Shown: positions 1-7,893, counted from the stretch's first letter. The stretch is DNA of 12,090 nt from Glaciecola sp038744645 (GCA_038744645.1 JBCDMA010000102.1:1-12090), one strand, 5' to 3'. Numbers and translations: made by a program. The notes: generated by a model not told the origin, from the sequence alone.

Positions 1-503
1 CCCTCTTCTCTTAATTGTTCTATCAAAGCTTTTGGCACAACTTGGGCAGCTGCAGTTACAATAATCGCGTCAAATGGGGCCTTGCTCTTCCATCCTTCCC
101 AACCATCACCGTGTTTCATTTTGACATTATGCATGTCTAACTGGTTCAATTTGCGTTTTGCTTGGAATTGCAGAGACTTGATACGTTCGACACTGTAAAT
201 TTCTTTGAATAGCCTTGCCAGAATAGCGGTTTGATAACCAGAACCTGTGCCGATTTCTAATACTTTTTCAACGTTGTCATGCGAACACAGCTGCTGAGTC
301 ATCTTTGCAACCGTCATTGGTTGCGAGATAGTTTGGCCTTGTCCTATAGGTAAGGCGTTATTCTCGTAGGCTTTGTGCTGAAGCACTTCAGAGACAAACA
401 GTTCGCGCGGTGTGTTTGCAATTGCATCCAGTACCTTTGGATTACTGATACCTGATGCAGACAACCATTGTGCGAGTTGTTGCCCTCTATTGATTTTATA
501 CAT
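1..503 (-). CDS. pcm: Protein-L-isoaspartate O-methyltransferase, C-terminus cut by window edge
   Basis: Cytoplasmic repair enzyme that uses S-adenosylmethionine to methylate L-isoaspartyl residues in aged proteins, which starts their return to normal aspartate. 167 complete codons are visible. E. coli Pcm is about 208 residues, so roughly 40 residues lie beyond the left edge. The family signature LPIGQGQTISQP is at residues 51-62, the SAM-binding glycine loop VLEIGTGSGYQTA at 81-93, the motif SVER at 104-107, and DAIIVTAAA, the post-II motif region, at 145-153. The ATG at 503 lies 15 bases after the surE stop, with only a weak purine-rich Shine-Dalgarno (AAAAGTGA). Translation is therefore probably coupled to surE. 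The surE-pcm pairing is typical of Gammaproteobacteria. Identification is firm. Confidence 0.96.
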   Translation of the reverse strand, partial: MYKINRGQQLAQWLSASGISNPKVLDAIANTPRELFVSEVLQHKAYENNALPIGQGQTISQPMTVAKMTQQLCSHDNVEKVLEIGTGSGYQTAILARLFKEIYSVERIKSLQFQAKRKLNQLDMHNVKMKHGDGWEGWKSKAPFDAIIVTAAAQVVPKALIEQLREE

Positions 504-518
504 CGTTCACTTTTATGT

Positions 519-1265
519 TCAATGTGACTTGAACCATTCCTTTAAACTGTCGACTTGATGATGGACTGTCATGTCTGTAAATATAGGGCTCACGGAACAA
601 TACCCATTGGATACTGCATGAAAATCAGTACCTTCTCCCGCGTCGAGTTCTTTTCCTAGTTTGCCATACCAAAAGATTTGATTACCAAATGGATCTTTAT
701 CAATCACCATAGTTTCTGCTCGATGCCGTTTGCCGCATCGCGTCACTTGAATCCCCTGGATCTCTTCAATGTGTATATTAGGTACATTTATATTCAAAAT
801 CTGATTACTTTCGAGGGGTATTTCATTCATTTTTTCAATGATATCAACGGCCAAAAGCGCTGCGGTGTCGAAATTTTGGTTTTTTTTGGCACAAAGCGAC
901 ACGGCCAATGCTGGGTGTCCACAATGTCTCCCTTCTAGAGCAGCAGCAACTGTACCTGAGTAAATTGTATCGTCACCCAAATTCGGTCCGTGATTAATGC
1001 CAGAGACAACCAAATCGGGTTCGTCAAAAAAACCGCTGTTCACACCAAGTTGAACACAGTCTGAGGGTGTCCCATTGACTGCATAGAATCCATTTTCCAT
1101 CATGGTGACTCTCAAAGGAGAGTGAAGCGAAAGCGCATTGCTCATGCCACTGCAATTGCGATCAGGTGCAATCACGGTAACATCGTATTTTTCTGAAAGG
1201 TGTTTATGCATACAAGCTAATCCTTCGGCTAAAACGCCGTCGTCATTGCTCAACAAGATTCTCAT
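519..1265 (-). CDS. surE: 5'/3'-nucleotidase SurE (survival protein)
   Basis: Divalent-metal-dependent nucleoside 5'/3'-monophosphate phosphatase, also active on short polyphosphate in E. coli, associated with stationary-phase survival. The product is 248 residues (E. coli 253). The N-terminus MRILLSNDDG carries the metal-binding Asp8-Asp9. NCSGMSNALS at 37-46 contains the metal-ligand Ser39, and the motif SGINHGPNLGDD at 88-99, followed by YSGTVAAALEG, contains the conserved Asn91. I chose the ATG at 1265 rather than the in-frame ATG at 1277. It gives the canonical MRILLSNDDG start and has a good Shine-Dalgarno (GAGGA) five bases upstream, while the ATG at 1277 overlaps that site and has none of its own. 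The start lies 23 bases inside the end of truD, so translation is probably coupled. Confidence 0.95.
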   Translation of the reverse strand: MRILLSNDDGVLAEGLACMHKHLSEKYDVTVIAPDRNCSGMSNALSLHSPLRVTMMENGFYAVNGTPSDCVQLGVNSGFFDEPDLVVSGINHGPNLGDDTIYSGTVAAALEGRHCGHPALAVSLCAKKNQNFDTAALLAVDIIEKMNEIPLESNQILNINVPNIHIEEIQGIQVTRCGKRHRAETMVIDKDPFGNQIFWYGKLGKELDAGEGTDFHAVSNGYCSVSPIFTDMTVHHQVDSLKEWFKSH

Positions 1266-2334
1266 AGTATTCCTCATGCTTTAAACGCATAAATTCGCGC
1301 AACAAACTGGTGGCAAAACACCCTTTTTCGAGTTCGAAACTGATTGATAGTTGGTCGTCTTCTAATTGATAGTCAACATTGCAAGGAAACGCAATTATTG
1401 GTCGACGTTGCTGCTTTAGTTGAAGAGACTCGAGAATTTTTGTGATGTTACCATATTCGTTCGCTATTGAGGTTTCAAATTCACGCGCACGATACATTGA
1501 ATGTGGTTGTCCGCTGCCCCATAACGGCGCTGAAAGCTGGATATCTTTTTTTAGTAAACGCCCATTTAGATCTTTGGCATCCTTTTCATCGCAGACAAAA
1601 AAGCTATTTGAACCTGAAAGAATAAGCGCATCTCCATTGAGCATGGTAGTGTGTCCGTAGTCTGCAATTCTCCTGCTAGCAACTTCATTAAAAAGCCAGC
1701 TTCTCAATGCTGATATGACGATATTGCGTTTGTTGCGATTGCGGATCTGTTCGCCTTCGAGCAACCGTTGAGCAAGCGATAGGTTGCCATTGTATGTGAC
1801 TGCGCCATGTTTCTTCATTTCACCAAAACGTTGCTGACCGAAATAGTTGATGAAACCCTGCTCTGTTATCGCTTTGAAACGATCTATCAATGCCCTTCTA
1901 TCGCGACATATCAAATCTCGCACCGTGACGATAAATCGGTTACCACGATGCGAACCGATCTTTATCTTCCGGTGATGGCGCGTTACTTTGCGTATTATTA
2001 CTCCTTCAATGTTAAACGCTTGCCAGTCCAGTTTATCGGCGCCTCTATCATTGACAGTAAACCACTGGCGTGTCGTCGCTATTTTATCTTTTCTGCCCGC
2101 ATACCCAACATCTCGCACAGATATCGAGGCGAATTTTGCCAATTGCTCGGCAACAAACACTGTATTTGCATTAGTTTTTTCGATATCAAGCGCAACATGT
2201 TCACCATTTTCAGAGGGATTAAAACCTAATATCTCTTCAACGATAAAATCACTAGGAATTGTTTTTATTGCACCATTGGCCACGGGTACGCCATGCAACC
2301 GCTGCCAATGATGCGTCGACAAGAACGAGTTCAT
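1243..2334 (-). CDS. truD: tRNA pseudouridine(13) synthase TruD
   Basis: Converts uridine 13 to pseudouridine in tRNA-Glu in the cytoplasm. The product is 363 residues (E. coli TruD about 349). The N-terminus has the family pattern IPSDFIVEEILGF at 26-38. The catalytic motif GYAGRKDKIATTRQWF at 77-92 holds the expected nucleophile Asp83, and NYFGQQRFG at 163-171 is the second TruD signature. The C-terminal half (LRSWLFNEVASRR, then a TRUD insertion domain ending in SFELEKGCFATSLLREF) fits the family throughout. The ATG at 2334 follows the ispF stop by 31 bases, the largest gap in the cluster, with no clear Shine-Dalgarno. The 3' end overlaps surE. Its position between ispF and surE matches the conserved gammaproteobacterial order. 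Confidence 0.96.
   Translation of the reverse strand: MNSFLSTHHWQRLHGVPVANGAIKTIPSDFIVEEILGFNPSENGEHVALDIEKTNANTVFVAEQLAKFASISVRDVGYAGRKDKIATTRQWFTVNDRGADKLDWQAFNIEGVIIRKVTRHHRKIKIGSHRGNRFIVTVRDLICRDRRALIDRFKAITEQGFINYFGQQRFGEMKKHGAVTYNGNLSLAQRLLEGEQIRNRNKRNIVISALRSWLFNEVASRRIADYGHTTMLNGDALILSGSNSFFVCDEKDAKDLNGRLLKKDIQLSAPLWGSGQPHSMYRAREFETSIANEYGNITKILESLQLKQQRRPIIAFPCNVDYQLEDDQLSISFELEKGCFATSLLREFMRLKHEEYYENLVEQ
1271..1275 (-). promoter_or_regulatory. Ribosome binding site deciding the surE start
   Basis: GAGGA on the minus strand sits five bases before the ATG at 1265, inside the end of truD. It overlaps the alternative upstream ATG (1277-1275), which is why that upstream codon is unlikely to be the real start. 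Confidence 0.75.
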
Positions 2335-2365
2335 GAGAAACTAAAATAGGTACAAAAAATTTGCT

Positions 2366-2848
2366 TCACGGAGTCGAGTTGAGCAATACCACAGCATCAA
2401 CAGCAATGCCTTCTTTTCTGCCAACAAACCCCAGTTTTTCTGTCGTTGTTGCTTTCACACTGATGTTAGCAATATCGACTGACATAACGTCACTGATTCT
2501 CTCCCTCATCGCTGGGATGAATGGCATAAGTTTAGGCACTTGTGCAGCTATGGTTATGTCGGCATTATTTAATGTGTAGCCTTTGTCTTGAATCAAGTTG
2601 TAAACATGTGCTAGCAATTCTGCGGAGTCAGCATTTGCATAGGCTTCATCTGTATCTGGAAAGTGCTGCCCAATATCGCCGAGAGCCAATGCGCCAAGTA
2701 GCGCGTCACTTAGTGCATGGAGCGCAACATCTCCGTCGGAATGCGCAAGCAGTCCAGTTGCGTGGTCAATCTTAACGCCGCATAAGACAATTGGGCCGTT
2801 ACCACCAAATTTATGTACGTCATATCCATGACCTATGCGTATGTTCAT
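2366..2848 (-). CDS. ispF: 2-C-methyl-D-erythritol 2,4-cyclodiphosphate synthase IspF
   Basis: Fifth step of the MEP isoprenoid pathway: cyclises 4-diphosphocytidyl-2-C-methylerythritol 2-phosphate to the cyclodiphosphate, releasing CMP. The product is 160 residues (E. coli 159), normally a homotrimer. Zinc ligands Asp10 and His12 are in RIGHGYDVHKF, and His44 is in AHSDGDVALHALSDALLGA. GDIGQHFPDTD at 57-67 is the substrate-loop signature, and the C-terminal KATTTEKLGFVGRKEGI is the CDP-binding part. Its ATG overlaps the ispD stop by four bases (ATGA), so it is translationally coupled to the preceding enzyme-making step of the same pathway. Identification is firm. Confidence 0.97.
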   Translation of the reverse strand: MNIRIGHGYDVHKFGGNGPIVLCGVKIDHATGLLAHSDGDVALHALSDALLGALALGDIGQHFPDTDEAYANADSAELLAHVYNLIQDKGYTLNNADITIAAQVPKLMPFIPAMRERISDVMSVDIANISVKATTTEKLGFVGRKEGIAVDAVVLLNSTP

Positions 2849-3537
2849 AGGGCTGTTCCATTTGTAAGATAATATTGTGCTAATACGAGATCGTCAGGCG
2901 TAGTCACTTTGAAATTGGATTTCTCGCCTTCCACCAGTTTTATGCTGATACCTTGCATCTCTACAGCGGATGCTTCGTCAGTAATTGCGAGTTTGTTACT
3001 CCGTGCATCTGATAATGCATGTAAAAGGATATTGGTCGGAAACATCTGCGGCGTTTGCGCCATCCAAATTCTTGAGCGATCGAGCGTTTTATCAATGGTA
3101 TCTTGTGAGCTTTGTTTGACCGTATCAACAGAGAGGGTTGCAAGAATACATCCTGACGCGTCTGCTGACGCTTCAATTAATCGTGCCAAAGCGGTATGTG
3201 TGAGACCAGGTCTCGCGGCATCATGCACAAGGACCCATTCACTGCCAAGCTCAGCATGAGCAAATTCAACGCCTGCTAACACCGAATCAGCACGTTCTTC
3301 GCCGCCGATAACAACATGCAGCTTGGAATGCGTTGAAATGGACAGTGTTTCAAAGACTGTGTCTTCTGGATGCAGCACAACAACAACCTGGTCGATAATG
3401 CTAGCGTCCAAAAACACGCGTATTGTGTGTTCAATCATCGTAACGCCATTGATCATCATGTATTGTTTTGGCGTGTTTGATAGCATACGCGAGCCCGTGC
3501 CGGCCGCGGGTATTATGGCTGAATACTTATTTTTCAC
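2845..3537 (-). CDS. ispD: 2-C-methyl-D-erythritol 4-phosphate cytidylyltransferase IspD
   Basis: Third step of the MEP pathway: transfers CMP from CTP to methylerythritol 4-phosphate. The product is 230 residues (E. coli 236). The nucleotide-binding loop IIPAAGTGSRM lies at 8-18, with conserved Arg17 and with Lys24 in TPKQY. VHDAARPG is at 104-111, Arg154 is in LDRSR, and Lys210 sits in NFKVTTPDDL, all in the places expected for the active site. The start appears to be GTG at 3537, two bases after the ftsB stop, because no in-frame ATG lies ahead of the nucleotide-binding loop. An out-of-frame ATG at 3539 overlaps this GTG and meets a TGA immediately. The 3' end overlaps ispF by four bases. 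The neighbours ftsB and ispF are the usual ones. Confidence 0.96.
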   Translation of the reverse strand: MKNKYSAIIPAAGTGSRMLSNTPKQYMMINGVTMIEHTIRVFLDASIIDQVVVVLHPEDTVFETLSISTHSKLHVVIGGEERADSVLAGVEFAHAELGSEWVLVHDAARPGLTHTALARLIEASADASGCILATLSVDTVKQSSQDTIDKTLDRSRIWMAQTPQMFPTNILLHALSDARSNKLAITDEASAVEMQGISIKLVEGEKSNFKVTTPDDLVLAQYYLTNGTAL

Positions 3538-3539
3538 AT

Positions 3540-3824
3540 CTATTCGTTTTCTGGCACTATGCGAAAAAACGTTTCTCCTTTTTTTATAAGTCCCAGTTCG
3601 TTTCTTGCGCGTTCTTCAAGAGATTCCTCACCCGATTTTAGATCATTGATATCGGCTCTAAGTATTGTGTTTCGTTGTTTTAAGCGCGCATTTTGCTCAG
3701 TCATTTGGGTAATTTGTTGCTGCATATTTCGATGGTCAGAGATGCTATTTTTGCCGAACCATAAGCGGTATTGCAGCAATCCGAGCAATGCAATCAGCAC
3801 CAGCGCAATCCACTTATGTTTCAT
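3540..3824 (-). CDS. ftsB: Cell division protein FtsB
   Basis: Small bitopic inner-membrane protein of the FtsQ-FtsB-FtsL divisome subcomplex, which signals activation of septal peptidoglycan synthesis. The product is 94 residues (E. coli 103). Residues 1-4 are a short cytoplasmic tail, about 5-20 form a single membrane helix (IALVLIALLGLLQYRLWFG, with the family hallmark LQYRLWFG), and about 30-65 form a periplasmic coiled coil rich in Gln, Leu and Asn. The C-terminal LEERARNELGLIKKGETFF is the most conserved FtsB segment and includes the region that contacts FtsQ. It is the first gene of the minus-strand cluster. The start ATG at 3824 lacks a strong Shine-Dalgarno. A candidate promoter lies about 105 bases upstream. 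Confidence 0.96.
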   Translation of the reverse strand: MKHKWIALVLIALLGLLQYRLWFGKNSISDHRNMQQQITQMTEQNARLKQRNTILRADINDLKSGEESLEERARNELGLIKKGETFFRIVPENE

Positions 3825-3905
3825 TAGGTCGACTCTGAAAAAACAGTCTTTTTAGTTTACTGTGATTCAGCTAAGTTATCAAAGCAGTCGTTAAGCGAAG
3901 CAACA

Positions 3906-3934
3906 TGGAGAGTTTTGATACCTTCACTTATACT
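3906..3934 (+). promoter_or_regulatory. Candidate sigma70 promoter for putA
   Basis: On the plus strand, TGGAGA (3906-3911, four of six) is followed after 17 bases by TATACT (3929-3934, five of six). Transcription would start near 3941 and give a leader of about 73 bases before putA. The -35 is weak, which would fit an activated or regulated promoter. Confidence 0.35.
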
Positions 3935-3958
3935 ATTTTTACTCACAATTTAGGACAA
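3930..3958 (-). promoter_or_regulatory. Candidate sigma70 promoter for the ftsB-pcm cluster
   Basis: On the minus strand, TTGTCC (3958-3953) is followed after exactly 17 bases by TAGTAT (3935-3930). Each hexamer matches four of six consensus positions. The leader to ftsB would be roughly 100 bases. The -10 lies on top of the -10 proposed for putA on the other strand, so the two promoters would compete. This was found by eye and is not proven. Confidence 0.4.
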
Positions 3959-3976
3959 CGTCATAGCGGTTGACGT
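3958..3976. promoter_or_regulatory. Dyad ACGTCA-N7-TGACGT, candidate operator
   Basis: A perfect 6-bp inverted repeat (ACGTCA at 3958-3963, TGACGT at 3971-3976) is separated by seven bases. It abuts the proposed ftsB -35 and lies just downstream of the proposed putA start site. The geometry, two half-sites about 13 bases apart centre to centre, suits a dimeric transcription factor. The regulator is unknown; none is encoded in the window. Confidence 0.35.
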
Positions 3977-4013
3977 CCAACAAAATACGCTAAATCATAA
4001 GGTGAAGGTATAG

Positions 4014-7000
4014 ATGCTGTTTCAAAAAGAATGGCTTGATAATTCGCCATTAAGGCAAAAGATCAGAGAATTTCATCGCATTGATGAAGCGAAAGCAATT
4101 GAGCATATTTTACCCCTTGCTGAAGTGAGTACCTTGGTCAGAAGTAGAGCATGGGAACGCGCTAGAAAAATGGTGTTGCGAATACGAAAAGAGGCGAAAT
4201 CACACGGCGGCATCGATGCACTATTGAATGAATTTTCCTTATCGACTGCAGAAGGCATTGTCCTTATGTGTTTGGCAGAAGCTTTACTGCGTGTTCCAGA
4301 TAAGCATACTCAGGACTACCTTATTCGCGACAAATTATCTAAAGGCCAATGGGCACCGCATTTAGGAAACAGTGACTCATTGTTTGTCAATGCAAGTGCA
4401 TGGGGCCTATTGTTGACTGGCAACGTCATTTCTTATACGGACCACTCATATCCAGCTAAAACGGCACAGTCGCAAATCAGCCTGTTAAAAAAGACCATGG
4501 GACGCCTTGGTGAACCCGTAATTAGAAAAGCGATGACCCTAGCGATGAAAGTCATGGGTAAGCAATTTGTCATGGGTGAGAGTATCGAAGATGCATGCAA
4601 TAGGGCAGAAGAAAAAGAAAAGCAAGGATACCTTTACTCATATGATATGTTGGGCGAGGGCGCTCGAACACAATATGATGCAGACCGTTATTTCAAATCA
4701 TATGAGCATGCTTTACATGTTATCGGTGCCGCTGCAGATGGAAAAGGACCAATAAAAAGCCCTGGGATCTCGGTAAAACTATCGGCAATTCACCCCAAGT
4801 ATGATTTTAAGAACTACCGCGAAGCAGTGTTATCAGTTTCAGAAAGACTAAAAAAGTTGAGCCTTTTGGCTAAGCATTACGACATCGGACTCACTGTTGA
4901 TGCAGAAGAATCAGAGCGTCTGGATATTTCGTTAGACATCATTGAAACTGTGTTTTCCAACATTGAACTTGATCAATGGATTGGATTTGGTATAGCCGTG
5001 CAGGCATACCAAAAACGCGCTATTCACCTCATTGACTGGCTACGAGCACTGACAGTTAAAGTTAACAAACCTATGATGATCCGATTAGTGAAAGGTGCTT
5101 ACTGGGACACGGAAATAAAGCACAGTCAACAAGGGGGATTTGATGATTTCCCTGTATTTACCCGTAAGTCTTCCACTGATGTTTCATACCATGCTTGTGC
5201 AAAAAAACTTCTGGACTATCGAGACACGATATACCCTCAGTTTGCTACGCACAATGCCTACTCTGCGTCGATCATTTTAGAATTAGCAGGTGATGATACC
5301 TGTGGTTTTGAATTTCAATGTTTACATGGGATGGGGGATACCCTTTATGACCAGATTGTCAGAGACCAACACATCCCCTGTCGTGTTTATGCGCCTGTGG
5401 GTCAACATGAAGATTTACTCGCTTACTTGGTAAGACGCCTACTTGAAAATGGAGCGAATTCCTCGTTCGTGAACGCTATTGTTGATGACGCAAAGCCTAT
5501 TGAATCATTGCTAAACGACCCAATTGAACGAACGCAGCGATTGCAAACGAAATCCAATCCAAAAATCGCAAATCCCCGCGAATTATACGGACAGTCTCGT
5601 GTAAACAGTAAAAGTATTGATATCTATGATGTGCAAGCGCTGCTCGATACTAAAATGAGCGTTGAAAAATGGCTGCAACGCCATCTCGTCTCGATTGCCG
5701 ATATGGATAAACAAGCAGTCGATATGGTAGTGAGGAATCCTGCAAACACATCTGAAATACTCGGTGGTCTGGTGTTTGATGATGCCCCTTTGATGCGACG
5801 CAAGCTCGCACATGCCAAGAGTGCATTTGCCACTTGGTCGGAATGCCCAGTGGAAGAACGCGTTCAATTATTATTGCGTCTAGCCTCAATCATCGAAGTT
5901 CATATGGATGAATTCATCGGCCTTTGTATAAAAGAAGCGGGTAAGGTGCTTCAAGACGCGATAGATGAAATTCGAGAAGCAGTTGATTTTTGCAGGTATT
6001 ATGCAGTTGAGATGAGGCAAGTCGATGTTGTTGAAAAGTACGAGCCAAGAGGGGTTTTTCTGTGTATAAGCCCATGGAATTTCCCAGTAGCGATTTTCCT
6101 CGGCCAAATCGTTGCTGCTGTTGTTGCGGGTAATACTGTGTTGGCAAAACCTGCTGAGCAAACCAGTCTGGTTGCGATACGCCTATTAGAACTGATGAAA
6201 AGTGCAGGGATGCCTGAACATGTAGTGCAATTAATTGTCGCAAAAGGGTCAGAGGTAGGAAGCACGCTGTTACCGCTCTATGATGTAAAAGGTGTTATCT
6301 TCACAGGCTCAACGCAAACTGGAAACCTTATCTCAAGAAGTCTATCTCAACGCGCAACTGCGCAAGTACCTCTCATTGCAGAGACAGGCGGGCAAAATTG
6401 CATGATAGTGGATTCTACAGCATTACCCGAGCAAGTTGTTGACGATGTTGTTCACTCTGGTTTTCAAAGCGCAGGCCAGCGCTGTTCTGCACTTCGCGTG
6501 TTGTATTTGCAGGATGATATTGCAGACAAGATCATCACCATGCTGGTCGGCGCGATGAAAGAATTAACGATAGGTGATCCGCAGTGGTTATCTACAGATA
6601 TTGGCCCGGTTATTGACGACAAAGCATTAGAACAACTGCATCGGCATACTGAAATCATGCAAGATAAGGCGAAGCTGTTATACAAATGTATTGTTGATGC
6701 AGATTTAAATGGCCATTTTTTCGCGCCCCATCTATTTGAAATCGACAACTTAAATGTGCTCACACGTGAAGTGTTCGGGCCAATTGTCCACGTTATTCGA
6801 TTTTCATCGGGTGACCTTGAGAGTGTAATAGATGATATTAATGCTACCGGTTATGGGTTAACTATGGGGATCCATTCTCGTATTGAAGTGCGAGCAGAAA
6901 AGCTTGCACAATTAACTGACGCTGGAAATGTTTACATTAATCGCAACATGATTGGTGCTGTGGTGGGTGTTCAGCCTTTTGGCGGCAGAGGTCTATCAGG

Positions 7001-7841
7001 CACAGGTCCTAAAGCAGGCGGTCCAAATTATCTCAGTCGGTTGGTGAAAAGCAAAACGCCTTCTAAGCAAAAATTCGAACAAACAGAGCAGGAGCCCTTT
7101 CTGCCTTTGATTGAAAAGATGGATGCTGATGTTGCGAAATATGACGTAGCTGATGCACTGGTCAATGCAGCTGTGCAAGAAGCGCTTCCGTGGCGTATCA
7201 GGACAATGAATGAAAGAACATCGTTCCTCCGGCAGTTTTTGGGAATGCTAGCGGACATCAACGATGAAAAAGATACGATAGAAGACGTTGAAAATACCCT
7301 AGCCTCGGTAAGGATGCAGTTGATAAATATAGAACAAAAGCTAGGTCAACCTATCGCATTTCTGGGGCCAACAGGGGAATCGAATAAATTGTACTATGAG
7401 CCGCAGGGCACGCTGGTTATCTTTGCCGATGAAGCGGTTACATTAGAACATTGGCTAATGACAATCATAACTGCAATTGCCACAGGAAATGTAGTTATTA
7501 TCGTTGCTTCTGATCCGTACTATGCGCGCGCAAAATCACTAAAACAAGAATTCGGTGATACGGGTGCGCCACGCAACATTTTCCAGGTAGCACGGATAAC
7601 ATATTTGGACGCTATATTGTCCCATAAAAAAATAGCAGGCGTCGTCATTGATAGCAGTTCCTCTAAGTGTGGAAGCGTAGCCTATAAGTTAGCAAGTCGA
7701 GAGGGTGCTATCATTCCCATGATCTATATGGATGATTACGCCAATCTGATTCTGAGAGTCGTAACAGAGAAAACAATCAGCATTGACATTACTGCATCAG
7801 GTGGAAATACCACATTGATGACAATGATTGACGAAGACTAG
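4014..7841 (+). CDS. putA: Bifunctional proline dehydrogenase / L-glutamate gamma-semialdehyde dehydrogenase PutA
   Basis: Oxidises proline to glutamate in two FAD- then NAD-dependent steps with substrate channelling, acting as a peripheral membrane flavoenzyme feeding the quinone pool. The product is 1275 residues. It has an N-terminal helical arm (about 1-150, including LCLAEALLRVPDK-like sequence) and a proline dehydrogenase barrel with GISVKLSAIHPKY at 251-263, RLVKGAYWD at 357-365 and FATHNA at 410-415. The aldehyde dehydrogenase domain has SPWNFP at 686-691, FTGST at 763-767, general base Glu790, nucleophile Cys824 in SAGQRCSALR, and PFGGRGLSGTGP. A C-terminal ALDH-like domain (about 1050-1275) ends in the conserved tail TASGGNTTLM. 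The E. coli enzyme's ribbon-helix-helix domain (first ~50 residues) is absent, so this PutA probably does not repress itself. The start ATG has a good ribosome binding site (GAAGG). No terminator is seen after it. Confidence 0.97.
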   Translation: MLFQKEWLDNSPLRQKIREFHRIDEAKAIEHILPLAEVSTLVRSRAWERARKMVLRIRKEAKSHGGIDALLNEFSLSTAEGIVLMCLAEALLRVPDKHTQDYLIRDKLSKGQWAPHLGNSDSLFVNASAWGLLLTGNVISYTDHSYPAKTAQSQISLLKKTMGRLGEPVIRKAMTLAMKVMGKQFVMGESIEDACNRAEEKEKQGYLYSYDMLGEGARTQYDADRYFKSYEHALHVIGAAADGKGPIKSPGISVKLSAIHPKYDFKNYREAVLSVSERLKKLSLLAKHYDIGLTVDAEESERLDISLDIIETVFSNIELDQWIGFGIAVQAYQKRAIHLIDWLRALTVKVNKPMMIRLVKGAYWDTEIKHSQQGGFDDFPVFTRKSSTDVSYHACAKKLLDYRDTIYPQFATHNAYSASIILELAGDDTCGFEFQCLHGMGDTLYDQIVRDQHIPCRVYAPVGQHEDLLAYLVRRLLENGANSSFVNAIVDDAKPIESLLNDPIERTQRLQTKSNPKIANPRELYGQSRVNSKSIDIYDVQALLDTKMSVEKWLQRHLVSIADMDKQAVDMVVRNPANTSEILGGLVFDDAPLMRRKLAHAKSAFATWSECPVEERVQLLLRLASIIEVHMDEFIGLCIKEAGKVLQDAIDEIREAVDFCRYYAVEMRQVDVVEKYEPRGVFLCISPWNFPVAIFLGQIVAAVVAGNTVLAKPAEQTSLVAIRLLELMKSAGMPEHVVQLIVAKGSEVGSTLLPLYDVKGVIFTGSTQTGNLISRSLSQRATAQVPLIAETGGQNCMIVDSTALPEQVVDDVVHSGFQSAGQRCSALRVLYLQDDIADKIITMLVGAMKELTIGDPQWLSTDIGPVIDDKALEQLHRHTEIMQDKAKLLYKCIVDADLNGHFFAPHLFEIDNLNVLTREVFGPIVHVIRFSSGDLESVIDDINATGYGLTMGIHSRIEVRAEKLAQLTDAGNVYINRNMIGAVVGVQPFGGRGLSGTGPKAGGPNYLSRLVKSKTPSKQKFEQTEQEPFLPLIEKMDADVAKYDVADALVNAAVQEALPWRIRTMNERTSFLRQFLGMLADINDEKDTIEDVENTLASVRMQLINIEQKLGQPIAFLGPTGESNKLYYEPQGTLVIFADEAVTLEHWLMTIITAIATGNVVIIVASDPYYARAKSLKQEFGDTGAPRNIFQVARITYLDAILSHKKIAGVVIDSSSSKCGSVAYKLASREGAIIPMIYMDDYANLILRVVTEKTISIDITASGGNTTLMTMIDED

Positions 7842-7893
7842 CGGATTCTCAATAGTATACGATGATAATCAGACAACTATGTAGTGGGCGTAA

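Larger units (their letters stand above)
3918..4011. repeat. Long-range inverted repeat spanning the ftsB-putA control region
   Basis: The left arm ATACCTTCACTTAT (3918-3931) is the reverse complement of the right arm ATAAGGTGAAGGTAT (3997-4011) except for one missing base, with ten consecutive perfect pairs. The arms are 65 bases apart. The right arm contains the putA ribosome binding site (GAAGG, 4004-4008). The left arm contains part of both proposed -10 boxes. It may be a pair of protein-binding sites or an RNA pairing that hides the putA ribosome binding site in longer transcripts. Confidence 0.45.

Noticed and set aside
1266..1277. Longer SurE starting at the ATG at 1277 (MRNTMRILL...)
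   Set aside because: That ATG lies on top of the Shine-Dalgarno for the next ATG, has none itself, and would add four residues before the canonical N-terminus.
1807..2229. 140-codon plus-strand frame
   Set aside because: It lies wholly antisense to truD, whose family motifs are intact, and shows no domain of its own.
3970..3998. TTGACG followed 17 bases later by AATCAT as the putA promoter
   Set aside because: The -35 is good, but the -10 is poor and transcription would begin inside the putA ribosome binding site, leaving it incomplete. TTGACG is better explained as part of the dyad.
5914..6243. 109-codon minus-strand frame, with similar ones at 5583-5867 and 6464-6763
   Set aside because: All are antisense shadows inside putA and have no recognisable protein features.
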